DNA from: Gemmatimonadaceae bacterium
Lineage (GTDB): Bacteria > Gemmatimonadota > Gemmatimonadetes > Gemmatimonadales > Gemmatimonadaceae
Reading direction: 5' to 3'
Length of the DNA stretch: 13,566 bases
Assembly (NCBI GenBank): GCA_013816695.1
Contig: JACDDZ010000021.1
Span: 1 to 13,566, forward strand
Shown here: positions 5,881 to 13,566 of the stretch, piece after piece
How positions within the stretch are numbered: position 1 is the first letter of the stretch
Layout: every line of letters starts with the position of its first letter
Translations under genes and position numbers: made by a program
The notes under the pieces: generated by a model
The model's input: the letters and a program-made list of their open reading frames with translations, nothing else
The model's database searches: none
Told to the model about the DNA's origin: nothing

Positions 5881-7131
5881 ATGAACATCGAATTCAGCCC
5901 CAAGGAATCATCGGGAGTGGACCGGCATATCCAGGTATCCGTACCGGTTGATACCGTTAGAGAAGCAGAAGAGAAGGCGGCACGCAGATATGCCTCGAGC
6001 GTGCGGCTCCCCGGGTTCCGGCCAGGCAAGGCGCCGCCGGCCATGGTTCGGAAGAAGTTTGCGGAAGCCATTCGCCAGGAAGCCCTGGAAGCCATCGTTC
6101 GCGATGCCTACAAGGAAGTCATCGAAAAGCAGGACTTGAAGGTTGCGTCCCAGCCCCACGTCCATGACCTGAAGTTCGAGGAAGGCAAGCCGCTAACCTT
6201 TGAGCTGCATCTTGAGCTGCGTCCAACTATTGAGTTGGCGCGGACGAGCGGGTTCCGGATTACTCGCAATGACCGCACGGTGAACGACGATCAGGTGGCG
6301 GAGCAGATGGAACGACTTCGGGATGAAAAGGCGACCTGGAGTCCTGTGGCCGAGAAGCCGATGCCGGGCGACCTCGTGAACGTGACGCTGGCGACCGCCG
6401 CTAACCCAGGGGAAGAGCCAGGCGAGGGCAAGGCCTATCCTCTGGTTCTCGGCGAAGGTCAGGCAATCCCCGGTGTCGAAGAAGTGATCATGGAAGCGTC
6501 TGCCGGCGAAACGATCGAGCGGCCAGTGAAATGGCCTGACGATTTTCCGGATGAGACGCAGCGCGGCCAGACGAAGACAGTACGGATCACGTTGAATGAC
6601 GTGAAACGCAAGGCGGCCCCCGCTCTCGATGATGCATTCGCACGTGAAGTCGGGGATTTTGATTCGCTCGATGCACTGAAGACCGCGGTTCAAAGCGACC
6701 TGGAAGCGAGTGCGAAGCGCGAAGCGGATGCCGAGATGCGCCAGAAGATGATCGACGAAATTGTCGGCGCAAATCCGTTCGATGTGCCGCGGAGTTGGGT
6801 CGAACAGCTGATTAAGGGGTATGCAGAGGCATACCAGGTTCCCGAGGAGCAGCGCGAGCCGTTCGCGGGGGAGTTTAAGGCGATGGCCGAGCGTCAGATC
6901 CGCAGGGATCTGGTGATCGACACCGTAGCAGAGCGCGAGAACCTTGCAGCGACTGAAAAGGACCTCGATGACAAGATCACAGAGCAGGCAGAACGCCGGG
7001 GTATCAATCCGGGGCAGCTCTACGCACAGCTGGAAAAAGCCGGGCGCCTGAAAGAGATCGAACGCAGCATTACAGAAGACAAGGTTTTTGCCTGGCTTCT
7101 GGAAAGAAACGAAGTTCAGAACGATGCCTAG
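5881..7131 (+). CDS. tig: Trigger factor, ribosome-associated chaperone and peptidyl-prolyl isomerase
   Basis: 416 residues, slightly shorter than E. coli (432). Seen: an N-terminal ribosome-binding domain (about 1-115) with the signature GFRPGKAPP (45-53), which docks near the tunnel exit at L23. An FKBP-type PPIase domain (about 145-245) follows, with GDLVNVT and [16 protein letters not shown], then a helical C-terminal cradle rich in E, K and R with [12 protein letters not shown]. Known role: it binds nascent chains first and works upstream of GroEL and DnaK. The start aligns with other trigger factors ([10 protein letters not shown] follows). The ATG has no ribosome-binding site, consistent with a leaderless transcript. 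It is first in the tig-clpP-clpX-lon-engB run; its stop lies 25 nt before the chosen clpP start. Confidence 0.97.
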   Translation: MNIEFSPKESSGVDRHIQVSVPVDTVREAEEKAARRYASSVRLPGFRPGKAPPAMVRKKFAEAIRQEALEAIVRDAYKEVIEKQDLKVASQPHVHDLKFEEGKPLTFELHLELRPTIELARTSGFRITRNDRTVNDDQVAEQMERLRDEKATWSPVAEKPMPGDLVNVTLATAANPGEEPGEGKAYPLVLGEGQAIPGVEEVIMEASAGETIERPVKWPDDFPDETQRGQTKTVRITLNDVKRKAAPALDDAFAREVGDFDSLDALKTAVQSDLEASAKREADAEMRQKMIDEIVGANPFDVPRSWVEQLIKGYAEAYQVPEEQREPFAGEFKAMAERQIRRDLVIDTVAERENLAATEKDLDDKITEQAERRGINPGQLYAQLEKAGRLKEIERSITEDKVFAWLLERNEVQNDA

Positions 7132-7156
7132 GCATCCTGACGAGGACGACGAACCA

Positions 7157-7774
7157 ATGCCAACTATCTACACGCCTTATGTAATCGAACGGTCCAGCCG
7201 CGGAGAGCGCACGTACGACGTGTTCTCCCGCCTGCTCATGGACCGCATCATTTTCATCGGAACGCCGATCAATGATGACGTCGCGAACGTTGTCATCGCG
7301 CAGCTTCTTTTTCTCGAGGCAGACAACCCCGAGCGCGACATTCACATCTACATCAATTCGCCGGGCGGAAGCGTTTCAGCCGGAATGGCGATTTATGACA
7401 CGATGCAGTTTCTCAAGTCGCCGGTGAACACCAACTGCATGGGGCTCGCAGCCAGCATGGGCGCATTTCTGCTCGCAGCTGGCAGACCCGGCAAGCGCTC
7501 GGCACTTCCGCATTCCCGCATCATGATCCACCAGCCTTCCGGTGGAACCCAGGGTACGGCATCTGACATTGAGATTCAGGCGCGCGAGATTCTGTATCTC
7601 CGGTCCAAAATGAACGAGTTGTTTGCAAAGCATTGCGGACGGCCGGTGGAGCAGGTCGAGCGTGACATGGATCGCGACCGTTTCATGTCGGCTGAAGAGG
7701 CCAAATCGTACGGCCTGATTGACAATGTGATCGCGTATCGCGGTCAACTCGAAGAGGCCCTGAAGAGCACCTGA
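7157..7774 (+). CDS. clpP: ClpP, ATP-dependent Clp protease proteolytic subunit
   Basis: 205 residues from ATG 7157, the typical mature-like length. Seen: [17 protein letters not shown] (11-27), catalytic Ser100 in GLAASMGAF, His125 in MIHQPSGG and Asp174 in [11 protein letters not shown], the complete serine-protease triad; and [11 protein letters not shown] (67-77), which forms the substrate-binding strand region. It forms a 14-subunit barrel fed by ClpX. I prefer ATG 7157 because GAGG lies 11 nt upstream and homologues start close to this point. ATG 7124 (MPRHPDED...) in the same frame would give 216 residues and overlap the tig stop by 8 nt. ATG 7088 would run 44 nt into tig and is unlikely. 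Confidence 0.97.
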   Translation: MPTIYTPYVIERSSRGERTYDVFSRLLMDRIIFIGTPINDDVANVVIAQLLFLEADNPERDIHIYINSPGGSVSAGMAIYDTMQFLKSPVNTNCMGLAASMGAFLLAAGRPGKRSALPHSRIMIHQPSGGTQGTASDIEIQAREILYLRSKMNELFAKHCGRPVEQVERDMDRDRFMSAEEAKSYGLIDNVIAYRGQLEEALKST

Positions 7775-7778
7775 AGCT

Positions 7779-7794
7779 TGTGAATTCATTCACA
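7779..7794. promoter_or_regulatory. Perfect CRP-type palindrome TGTGA-N6-TCACA
   Basis: Five bases after the clpP stop lies TGTGA (7779-7783), six bases, then TCACA (7790-7794), an exact match to the CRP/FNR-superfamily consensus half-sites. The dyad extends to nine matching bases per arm (7777-7785 and 7788-7796) around a 2-bp centre. No T-run follows, so a terminator is unlikely. It sits 112 bp before the clpX ATG, a position that could activate or repress a separate clpX promoter. No regulator gene is in the window. Confidence 0.55.
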
Positions 7795-7907
7795 AGGAGG
7801 GGCGGGTTTGATTTCGCTTGCCCGTTCCCTCGGAGGGTGTTACTTGTTCAGTAGCAAGTGTTTACGGCCGCGGACCCCGCGCGGTCTGACGTTAACGAGA
7901 AGCCCAT

Positions 7908-9152
<1,245 letters not shown>

Positions 9153-9162
9153 GCCAGAGTCT

Positions 9163-11577
9163 TTGTCTCACACCTTCACACGCGAAACTGAGACTCTAGA
9201 AACGGCAGACCGGATACCGGTCCTGCCGTTGCGCGACGTCGTGCTCTTCCCTTACGTCGTGATCCCGCTGCTCGTCGGGCGGCCGGCGTCGCTCGCTGCC
9301 ATCGAGGCAGCAGTGAAGGAGGACAAGGCGCTGCTGCTTGTATCCCAGAAGGACGGCGAGAAGCAGGAGCCTGCGGCCGGCGATTTACACCGTGTTGGAG
9401 TAGTCGGCCGGGTGCTTCAGGTGAGTCGCCTTCCCAATGGAAGCACAAAGGTTCTCGTTGAAGGATTCGCGCGCGCCCGTGTCACGCGATACGCCCCTTC
9501 AGGCGAATATCTTCGTGCCGCTGTCACTCCAATGCACTGGGAAGCCAGTCCCCCGGAGCCCGACCTGCGCGCGCTGAGTGGTCGCGTTCTGCATCTCTTT
9601 GAGGAATACGTCGGCCTGCACAGACGAATTCCGAGTGAAGTGGTTGGCATCATCCAGGGGACAGAATCCGAAGAGCGACAGGCATTCGGAGTTGCAGCAC
9701 ATATCGCCGTGAAGTTCGATGTGCGGCAAAAACTGCTGGAAGCTGAAACGCTCACGTCCCTGCTCTCGATGTTGTCCGACCTGCTTGGGTCGGAGACCGA
9801 CCTGCTGCGCCTGGAACGGAAAATCGATGATGATGTTCGCGGTGCGATGTTCCAGAACCAGCGTGAGTTTTACCTGCAGGAGCAGCTTCGCGCCATTCAT
9901 CGGGAGCTGGGCGAGGAGGATGGTGACGAGTTCGCCGATCTAGAAGCGCAGGTGAAACGGAAGGCGCTGCCCGATAGCGTTCGCGAGCGAACCATGCGCG
10001 AGCTGCGGAAACTAAGGCGCATGCCGCCCATGTCGCCCGAGTTTACAGTAGCGCGGAACTTTGTTGACTGGATTGTCAGCATTCCGTGGAGCGAGCGCAC
10101 CGACGAGGTCCTTGACATCGTTCACGCGCGCAACGTCCTGGATGCCGATCACTACGGCCTGGACGAAGTAAAAGATCGCATTCTCGATTTCATCGCCGTG
10201 CTCTCGCTCGTTGGACGAATTGACGGCCAGATTCTATGTCTCGTAGGTCCTCCGGGCGTTGGCAAGACATCGCTCGGCAAATCCATAGCCCGGGCGATGG
10301 GGCGCAAGTTCGTCCGCATGGCCCTCGGCGGCGTCCGCGATGAAGCTGAAATCCGCGGTCACCGACGGACCTACATCGGATCTATGCCGGGCCGCATCAT
10401 CCAGGCTATGCGTCGCGCCGAAGTCGTGAATCCCGTGATCCTCCTCGATGAAGTGGACAAGTTAGGCCAGGATTTCCGTGGCGACCCGGCAGCTGCGCTC
10501 CTGGAGGTCCTGGATCCCGAGCAGAACACCGCTTTCAACGACAACTACCTCGAAGTCGACTACGACCTCTCGCAGGTTCTGTTCATAACCACCGCCAATT
10601 CCCTTTCCGGAATTCCGGAGGCGCTGCGGGATCGCATGGAGATCATCCGCCTGGCCGGCTACCTGGACCACGAGAAGCTTGCCATCGCGCGTCAGTATCT
10701 CGCCCCGCGCCAGCTACGGGCGAACGGACTTGACCCCGCGAATGTTGAACTCGAGAACGATGTGCTTCCCACGATACTGCGGGGATACACGCGCGAAGCG
10801 GGTGTGCGCGAGTTCGAGCGCCGACTTGCGCGCCTTGCACGCAAGCTCGCGCGCAAACAGTCCGAGTCTGAAACTTCGGGTGACAAGCTGAAGGTGCGCG
10901 TCGCCGACCTTCAGGCGCTGCTCGGGACTGCGCCCTTCGACGACGACGACACCTCACTCGAGGACAAGATCGGGGTCGCGTCCGGACTTGCTTATACGTC
11001 CGCTGGCGGAGAGGTGCTTGAAATCGAAGTCAGCGTGGTAAAGGGACGAGGAAAAGTGCAGCTCACCGGGACACTCGGCGACGTCATGAAGGAATCCGCG
11101 AGCGCAGCACTCAGCTATGCACGGACGAGAGCGCGCGCACTCAGGATCGGTACCGATTTTTATCGCACTCGCGACGTTCACATTCACATGCCAGCCGGTG
11201 CAACCCCCAAAGATGGACCGTCAGCCGGAATTGCGATCGCCACAGCAGTAATCAGCGCGCTCACCAAGAATCCCATCCGTGGAAATGTTGCGATGACTGG
11301 TGAAATCACGCTGCGGGGACGTGTCCTCCCCATCGGTGGGCTGAAGGAAAAAGCTGTGGCTGCCCATCGCAACAAGGTGTCCGATGTAATCATTCCGCAC
11401 GGAAACATTCGCGACCTCGACGAGCTGCCCGAGGAAGTGAAGGCAAGCGTTCGCTTTCATCCCGTAAAAACCATGGATGAAGTGCTGACCATCGCGCTAC
11501 GAAACAACCCGCTCGAATCCGACGCGCTCCTACCGCACGACAGTGGTGAGCCTCTCTACGACTCTACCACACACTGA
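9163..11577 (+). CDS. lon: Lon, ATP-dependent AAA+ serine protease
   Basis: 804 residues if translation starts at TTG 9163, which fits the usual 780-820. Seen: an N-terminal substrate-binding domain beginning IPVLPLRDVVLFPYVVIPLLVGR, Walker A GPPGVGKT (362-369), Walker B ILLDEVDK (Asp429-Glu430), and a protease domain with Ser687 in KDGPSAG and Lys730 in LKEKAVAAH, the Ser-Lys dyad with its usual 43-residue spacing. It degrades damaged and short-lived regulatory proteins. Start choice: the only in-frame ATG (9097) would overlap clpX by 56 nt and add a basic segment unlike Lon, while TTG 9163 lies 10 nt past the clpX stop and gives a family-like N-terminus. No clear Shine-Dalgarno precedes it, so re-initiation after clpX is likely. 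The stop overlaps engB by one base (TGATG). Confidence 0.96.
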   Translation: MSHTFTRETETLETADRIPVLPLRDVVLFPYVVIPLLVGRPASLAAIEAAVKEDKALLLVSQKDGEKQEPAAGDLHRVGVVGRVLQVSRLPNGSTKVLVEGFARARVTRYAPSGEYLRAAVTPMHWEASPPEPDLRALSGRVLHLFEEYVGLHRRIPSEVVGIIQGTESEERQAFGVAAHIAVKFDVRQKLLEAETLTSLLSMLSDLLGSETDLLRLERKIDDDVRGAMFQNQREFYLQEQLRAIHRELGEEDGDEFADLEAQVKRKALPDSVRERTMRELRKLRRMPPMSPEFTVARNFVDWIVSIPWSERTDEVLDIVHARNVLDADHYGLDEVKDRILDFIAVLSLVGRIDGQILCLVGPPGVGKTSLGKSIARAMGRKFVRMALGGVRDEAEIRGHRRTYIGSMPGRIIQAMRRAEVVNPVILLDEVDKLGQDFRGDPAAALLEVLDPEQNTAFNDNYLEVDYDLSQVLFITTANSLSGIPEALRDRMEIIRLAGYLDHEKLAIARQYLAPRQLRANGLDPANVELENDVLPTILRGYTREAGVREFERRLARLARKLARKQSESETSGDKLKVRVADLQALLGTAPFDDDDTSLEDKIGVASGLAYTSAGGEVLEIEVSVVKGRGKVQLTGTLGDVMKESASAALSYARTRARALRIGTDFYRTRDVHIHMPAGATPKDGPSAGIAIATAVISALTKNPIRGNVAMTGEITLRGRVLPIGGLKEKAVAAHRNKVSDVIIPHGNIRDLDELPEEVKASVRFHPVKTMDEVLTIALRNNPLESDALLPHDSGEPLYDSTTH

Positions 11578-12191
11578 TGGGCCAAAGTTCCGGAAAAGAT
11601 CCGCTGATCATCCGGAGCATGGAGTTCATCGGTGGAATGATCGAACCCACAGGCTGGCGTCCGCCGGCGGAACTGCCGGAAGTCGCGTTCTCCGGACGGT
11701 CCAATGTCGGAAAGTCGTCCCTGTTGAACACCCTGCTCCGCCGGCGCGCATTCGCTCGTGTGAGTAAAACCCCCGGACGCACCCGTGAGATCAACTTCTT
11801 CCGGATCAACGGAACGTTTACGCTGGTTGACCTTCCCGGTTACGGATACGCAAAGGTCTCGAAAGAACGCAAGGAAGTATGGGGTGGGCTGATTGACGAC
11901 TATCTGCGGACCAGTCCCGCCCTTCGCGGTGTAGTACAGCTTCTCGACATCCGACGTGACCCTTCCGATGACGACAAGCAGATGCTCGATTTCCTCGCTG
12001 ACCTTGAGAAGCCGACAATCGTGACACTCACAAAGGCAGACAAGCTTTCCAAAAAAGAAGTTGCGGAACGATCGCAAAAAATCGCGCTCCAGCTTTTGCT
12101 CGATCCGGAACAGGTAATTGTGTTCAGCTCGCAGACCGGGCTTGGTCGGGACGAGCTTGCGGAAGCTGTATCTTCGCTGATGACGCAATGA
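11577..12191 (+). CDS. engB: EngB (YsxC/YihA) ribosome-biogenesis GTPase
   Basis: 204 residues. Seen: G1 GRSNVGKS (40-47), the G2 region KTPGRTREINFF (64-75), G3 DLPGYGYAKV (85-94), G4 TKAD (152-155) and G5 SSQTG (184-188), with LLDIRRDPSDDD (122-133) typical of this TRAFAC-class family. Known role: an essential GTPase that helps assemble the large ribosomal subunit. The ATG overlaps the lon stop (TGATG) and its own stop overlaps the next ATG (ATGA), so it is translated by coupling inside the operon. The start agrees with family alignments, in which an EF(V/I)G motif precedes LPEVAF by about 15 residues. Confidence 0.96.
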   Translation: MGQSSGKDPLIIRSMEFIGGMIEPTGWRPPAELPEVAFSGRSNVGKSSLLNTLLRRRAFARVSKTPGRTREINFFRINGTFTLVDLPGYGYAKVSKERKEVWGGLIDDYLRTSPALRGVVQLLDIRRDPSDDDKQMLDFLADLEKPTIVTLTKADKLSKKEVAERSQKIALQLLLDPEQVIVFSSQTGLGRDELAEAVSSLMTQ

Positions 12192-12838
12192 GTGCGATTC
12201 GCGCTATCGCCGCGCTCGGGCTGATCCTTTACGGGTCCGCTTGCGCTTCGTCGGGACCTGTTGGCAATGCGACGCCCGCATCTGATTTGAGCAGCAGGCC
12301 GGATTCTGCGGCGAACATGGTTCCACCCGGATTCGGCTCTCTGCGCCAGGATGAAATTGCAATTCGCCTCGAGGCACCAGGCCTCGTGCTGCGTGCAGTG
12401 CCACTCGACGAAGGTATCATCAGGCTGCTCACGCCCGACTCCTATCGCGTTCTGCGTGAGCTGCAGGAGAGCAACCGTCCCCGCATTGCCGACATCCTGA
12501 GACGCAACGGTGGAAGACCGCCAGCACTCTGGTATGTCTCGTTCTACGGATTAGATCCAGACACGCGATTCAGTCCGCTGGACCTGGTCATCACGAGCGG
12601 CGGCCGGGATTTTCGGGCTATCGACGTAATCCCGCTAAGCACGGGTTGGGGTGAACAGCGTCTCAGGCAGCGCGAGACCCAGAGCGCCATTTATATATTC
12701 GACGGCGAAATAGACACGGATCATCCGCTTACAGTGCGTTTCCTGAGTGAGCGGGATGAAAGCTGGGAGCAGACCCTGCAGCGAGTAGAGCGTGAGCGCG
12801 CCCTCGTGAGAGCCAGGGCTGGACGCGCCGAGAAGTAA
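12188..12838 (+). CDS. Uncharacterised putative lipoprotein co-translated with engB
   Basis: 216 residues. I do not recognise the family. Seen: a short N-terminal hydrophobic segment (2-18) ending GSAC, giving a possible lipidated Cys19; the lipobox is imperfect because Gly is at -3. Next comes a Ser/Pro/Ala linker (about 20-48), then a globular part starting DEIAIRLEAPGLVLRAVPLDEGIIRLLTPDSYRVL with a later FSPLDLVITSGGRDFRAIDVIPL segment that looks beta-rich. It ends in an Arg/Glu-rich helix (about 190-216). It probably sits in the envelope. The ATG overlaps the engB stop by ATGA, tying expression of an envelope protein to a ribosome-assembly GTPase; whether this reflects function or simple packing is unknown. 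It ends 9 bp from the convergent right-edge gene. Confidence 0.8.
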   Translation: MSAIRAIAALGLILYGSACASSGPVGNATPASDLSSRPDSAANMVPPGFGSLRQDEIAIRLEAPGLVLRAVPLDEGIIRLLTPDSYRVLRELQESNRPRIADILRRNGGRPPALWYVSFYGLDPDTRFSPLDLVITSGGRDFRAIDVIPLSTGWGEQRLRQRETQSAIYIFDGEIDTDHPLTVRFLSERDESWEQTLQRVERERALVRARAGRAEK

Positions 12839-12847
12839 GCTGTGCCG

Positions 12848-13566
12848 CTACTCGCGGCGTGCTACATGGAAATAACGGGAAGGATTCGCCGCCCCTGAAA
12901 CGGGCTCAGACGTAATCGAATATCCCTTGCTCCGCAAATGCACCTGCAGGCTCCCTGAATTCCCGTCCGCAGAGTTCACCGACTGAAAAACCACCGGGCT
13001 GCCTGCACTCAGGCGCGGTTCGATCAGGTCGAACGCCTCGATCAGCGGAGCACTCACTTCCGAGTTGTCGCTCATGAAGTGCAGAAGCACGAAGTCCAGC
13101 CGGGTGCGGTTTGCATCGCGCAATACTGTTCGGCAATCTCCCGCCACGTATGCCACCTGTGTTGGCGTTCCTGCGCAGTACAGTTCGGCAAGCTTGAGCG
13201 TGAAGGCAATCAGGTCGATAGTTGTTAGGGAACCCTGTCCCCACAGAGTCTCAGCCAGTGCTTGGGTCGTCCGGTGCCCGCCCAGCGGGTGCTCAATGGA
13301 TCCTATTTCCAGGACCGCCGGCTTATCGGTCGACGCCATTCTCCTGAAAAGCTCGCGCCGCAGGAAGAGCCGGTGAGGATTGCCGGCGAGTGCGGGTGCG
13401 ACTATGTGCAGCTCACGCGCCCCGCTCGTGTTGAAGAGGTGAAAGATGACTTCTGCGAACTGAGTCGAGGGAATCACGACACAGTCTGTTCCATCGTTGG
13501 CAATTTCGTCGAGGGATTTCACTGGGAGTCCTGCGTGTACAGAGGGCCTCCAGGCTGGGTCGGCAC
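12848..13566 (-). CDS. Class I methyltransferase-like protein with upstream Rossmann segment, 5' end beyond window
   Basis: The frame is open from 12848 to the right edge. A GTG at 13520-13522 would give 224 residues, but the codons upstream of it (DPAWRPSVHAGLPVKSLDEI) look coding and resemble the Rossmann segment ...GLPV.S.DE....D.VVI.S attached to some methyltransferases, so I treat the gene as partial. Seen: DCVVIPSTQFAEVIFHLFN, then a second Rossmann-like part with VLEIGSIEHPLGGHRTTQ (motif-I-like), a later TTIDLIAF and GDCRTVL...LDFVLLHFMSDNSEVSAPLIEAFDLIEPRLSAGSPVVFQSV. The last resembles the D-FVLLH..........L.PG..V strand-helix layout of SAM-dependent methyltransferases of the sugar or natural-product type. 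The exact substrate is unknown and SAM binding is inferred. Confidence 0.7.
   Translation of the reverse strand, partial: ADPAWRPSVHAGLPVKSLDEIANDGTDCVVIPSTQFAEVIFHLFNTSGARELHIVAPALAGNPHRLFLRRELFRRMASTDKPAVLEIGSIEHPLGGHRTTQALAETLWGQGSLTTIDLIAFTLKLAELYCAGTPTQVAYVAGDCRTVLRDANRTRLDFVLLHFMSDNSEVSAPLIEAFDLIEPRLSAGSPVVFQSVNSADGNSGSLQVHLRSKGYSITSEPVSGAANPSRYFHVARRE

Noticed and set aside
7842..7859. Hairpin ACTTG...CAAGT before clpX
   Set aside because: Only five pairs with an eight-base loop and no T-run; too weak to call.
11556..12188. Long open frame (210 codons) antisense to engB
   Set aside because: Exact overlap with a strongly conserved GTPase; composition is that of a reverse-frame shadow.

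Overview
The window is 13.6 kb of moderately high-GC bacterial chromosome, densely coded. It holds a complete protein quality-control cluster, trigger factor - ClpP - ClpX - Lon - EngB, on the + strand at about 5.9-12.2 kb. It is preceded by a mixed set of signalling, surface, metabolic and transport genes. No insertion sequence, phage gene, CRISPR array, rRNA or tRNA was seen. The gene order, a CHASE3 protein with a CAW..HG-type tail, and an undescribed lipoprotein coupled to engB would fit a Gemmatimonadota-like Gram-negative lineage. That assignment is inference; no marker in the window settles it.

Layout. (1) 1-645, +: the 3' end of a hybrid histidine kinase (ATPase domain plus receiver). 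(2) 658-2411, -: a two-gene unit, a right-handed beta-helix protein followed by a two-TM CHASE3 sensor, coupled by a GTGA overlap and convergent with the kinase. (3) 2412-2737: a 326-bp gene-free stretch that looks like a structured RNA. It has a promoter-like TTGACG/GCTAAT pair, several hairpins closed by a long-range stem, and an excellent intrinsic terminator ending 26 bp before the next start codon. (4) 2738-4788, +: an ATP-grasp ligase and an SfnG/SsuD-like flavin monooxygenase, coupled by ATGA. (5) 4798-5685, -: a CDF metal exporter. (6) 5686-5880: a 195-bp divergent region with a nested inverted repeat and a promoter placed so that tig would be leaderless or nearly so. (7) 5881-12838, +: tig, clpP, clpX, lon, engB and a lipoprotein gene, mostly overlapping or closely spaced; the exception is a 133-bp clpP-clpX gap that contains a perfect CRP-type palindrome. 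(8) 12848-13566, -: a Rossmann/methyltransferase-like protein whose frame runs off the right edge.

How it fits together. Trigger factor folds nascent chains, ClpXP and Lon degrade regulatory and damaged proteins, and EngB is a ribosome-assembly GTPase, so the right half is a protein-biogenesis and turnover operon. The ATP-grasp/monooxygenase pair looks like a small metabolic operon behind a possible RNA attenuator. The most interesting non-coding signals are that RNA region, the CRP-like site before clpX, and the nested repeat before tig.
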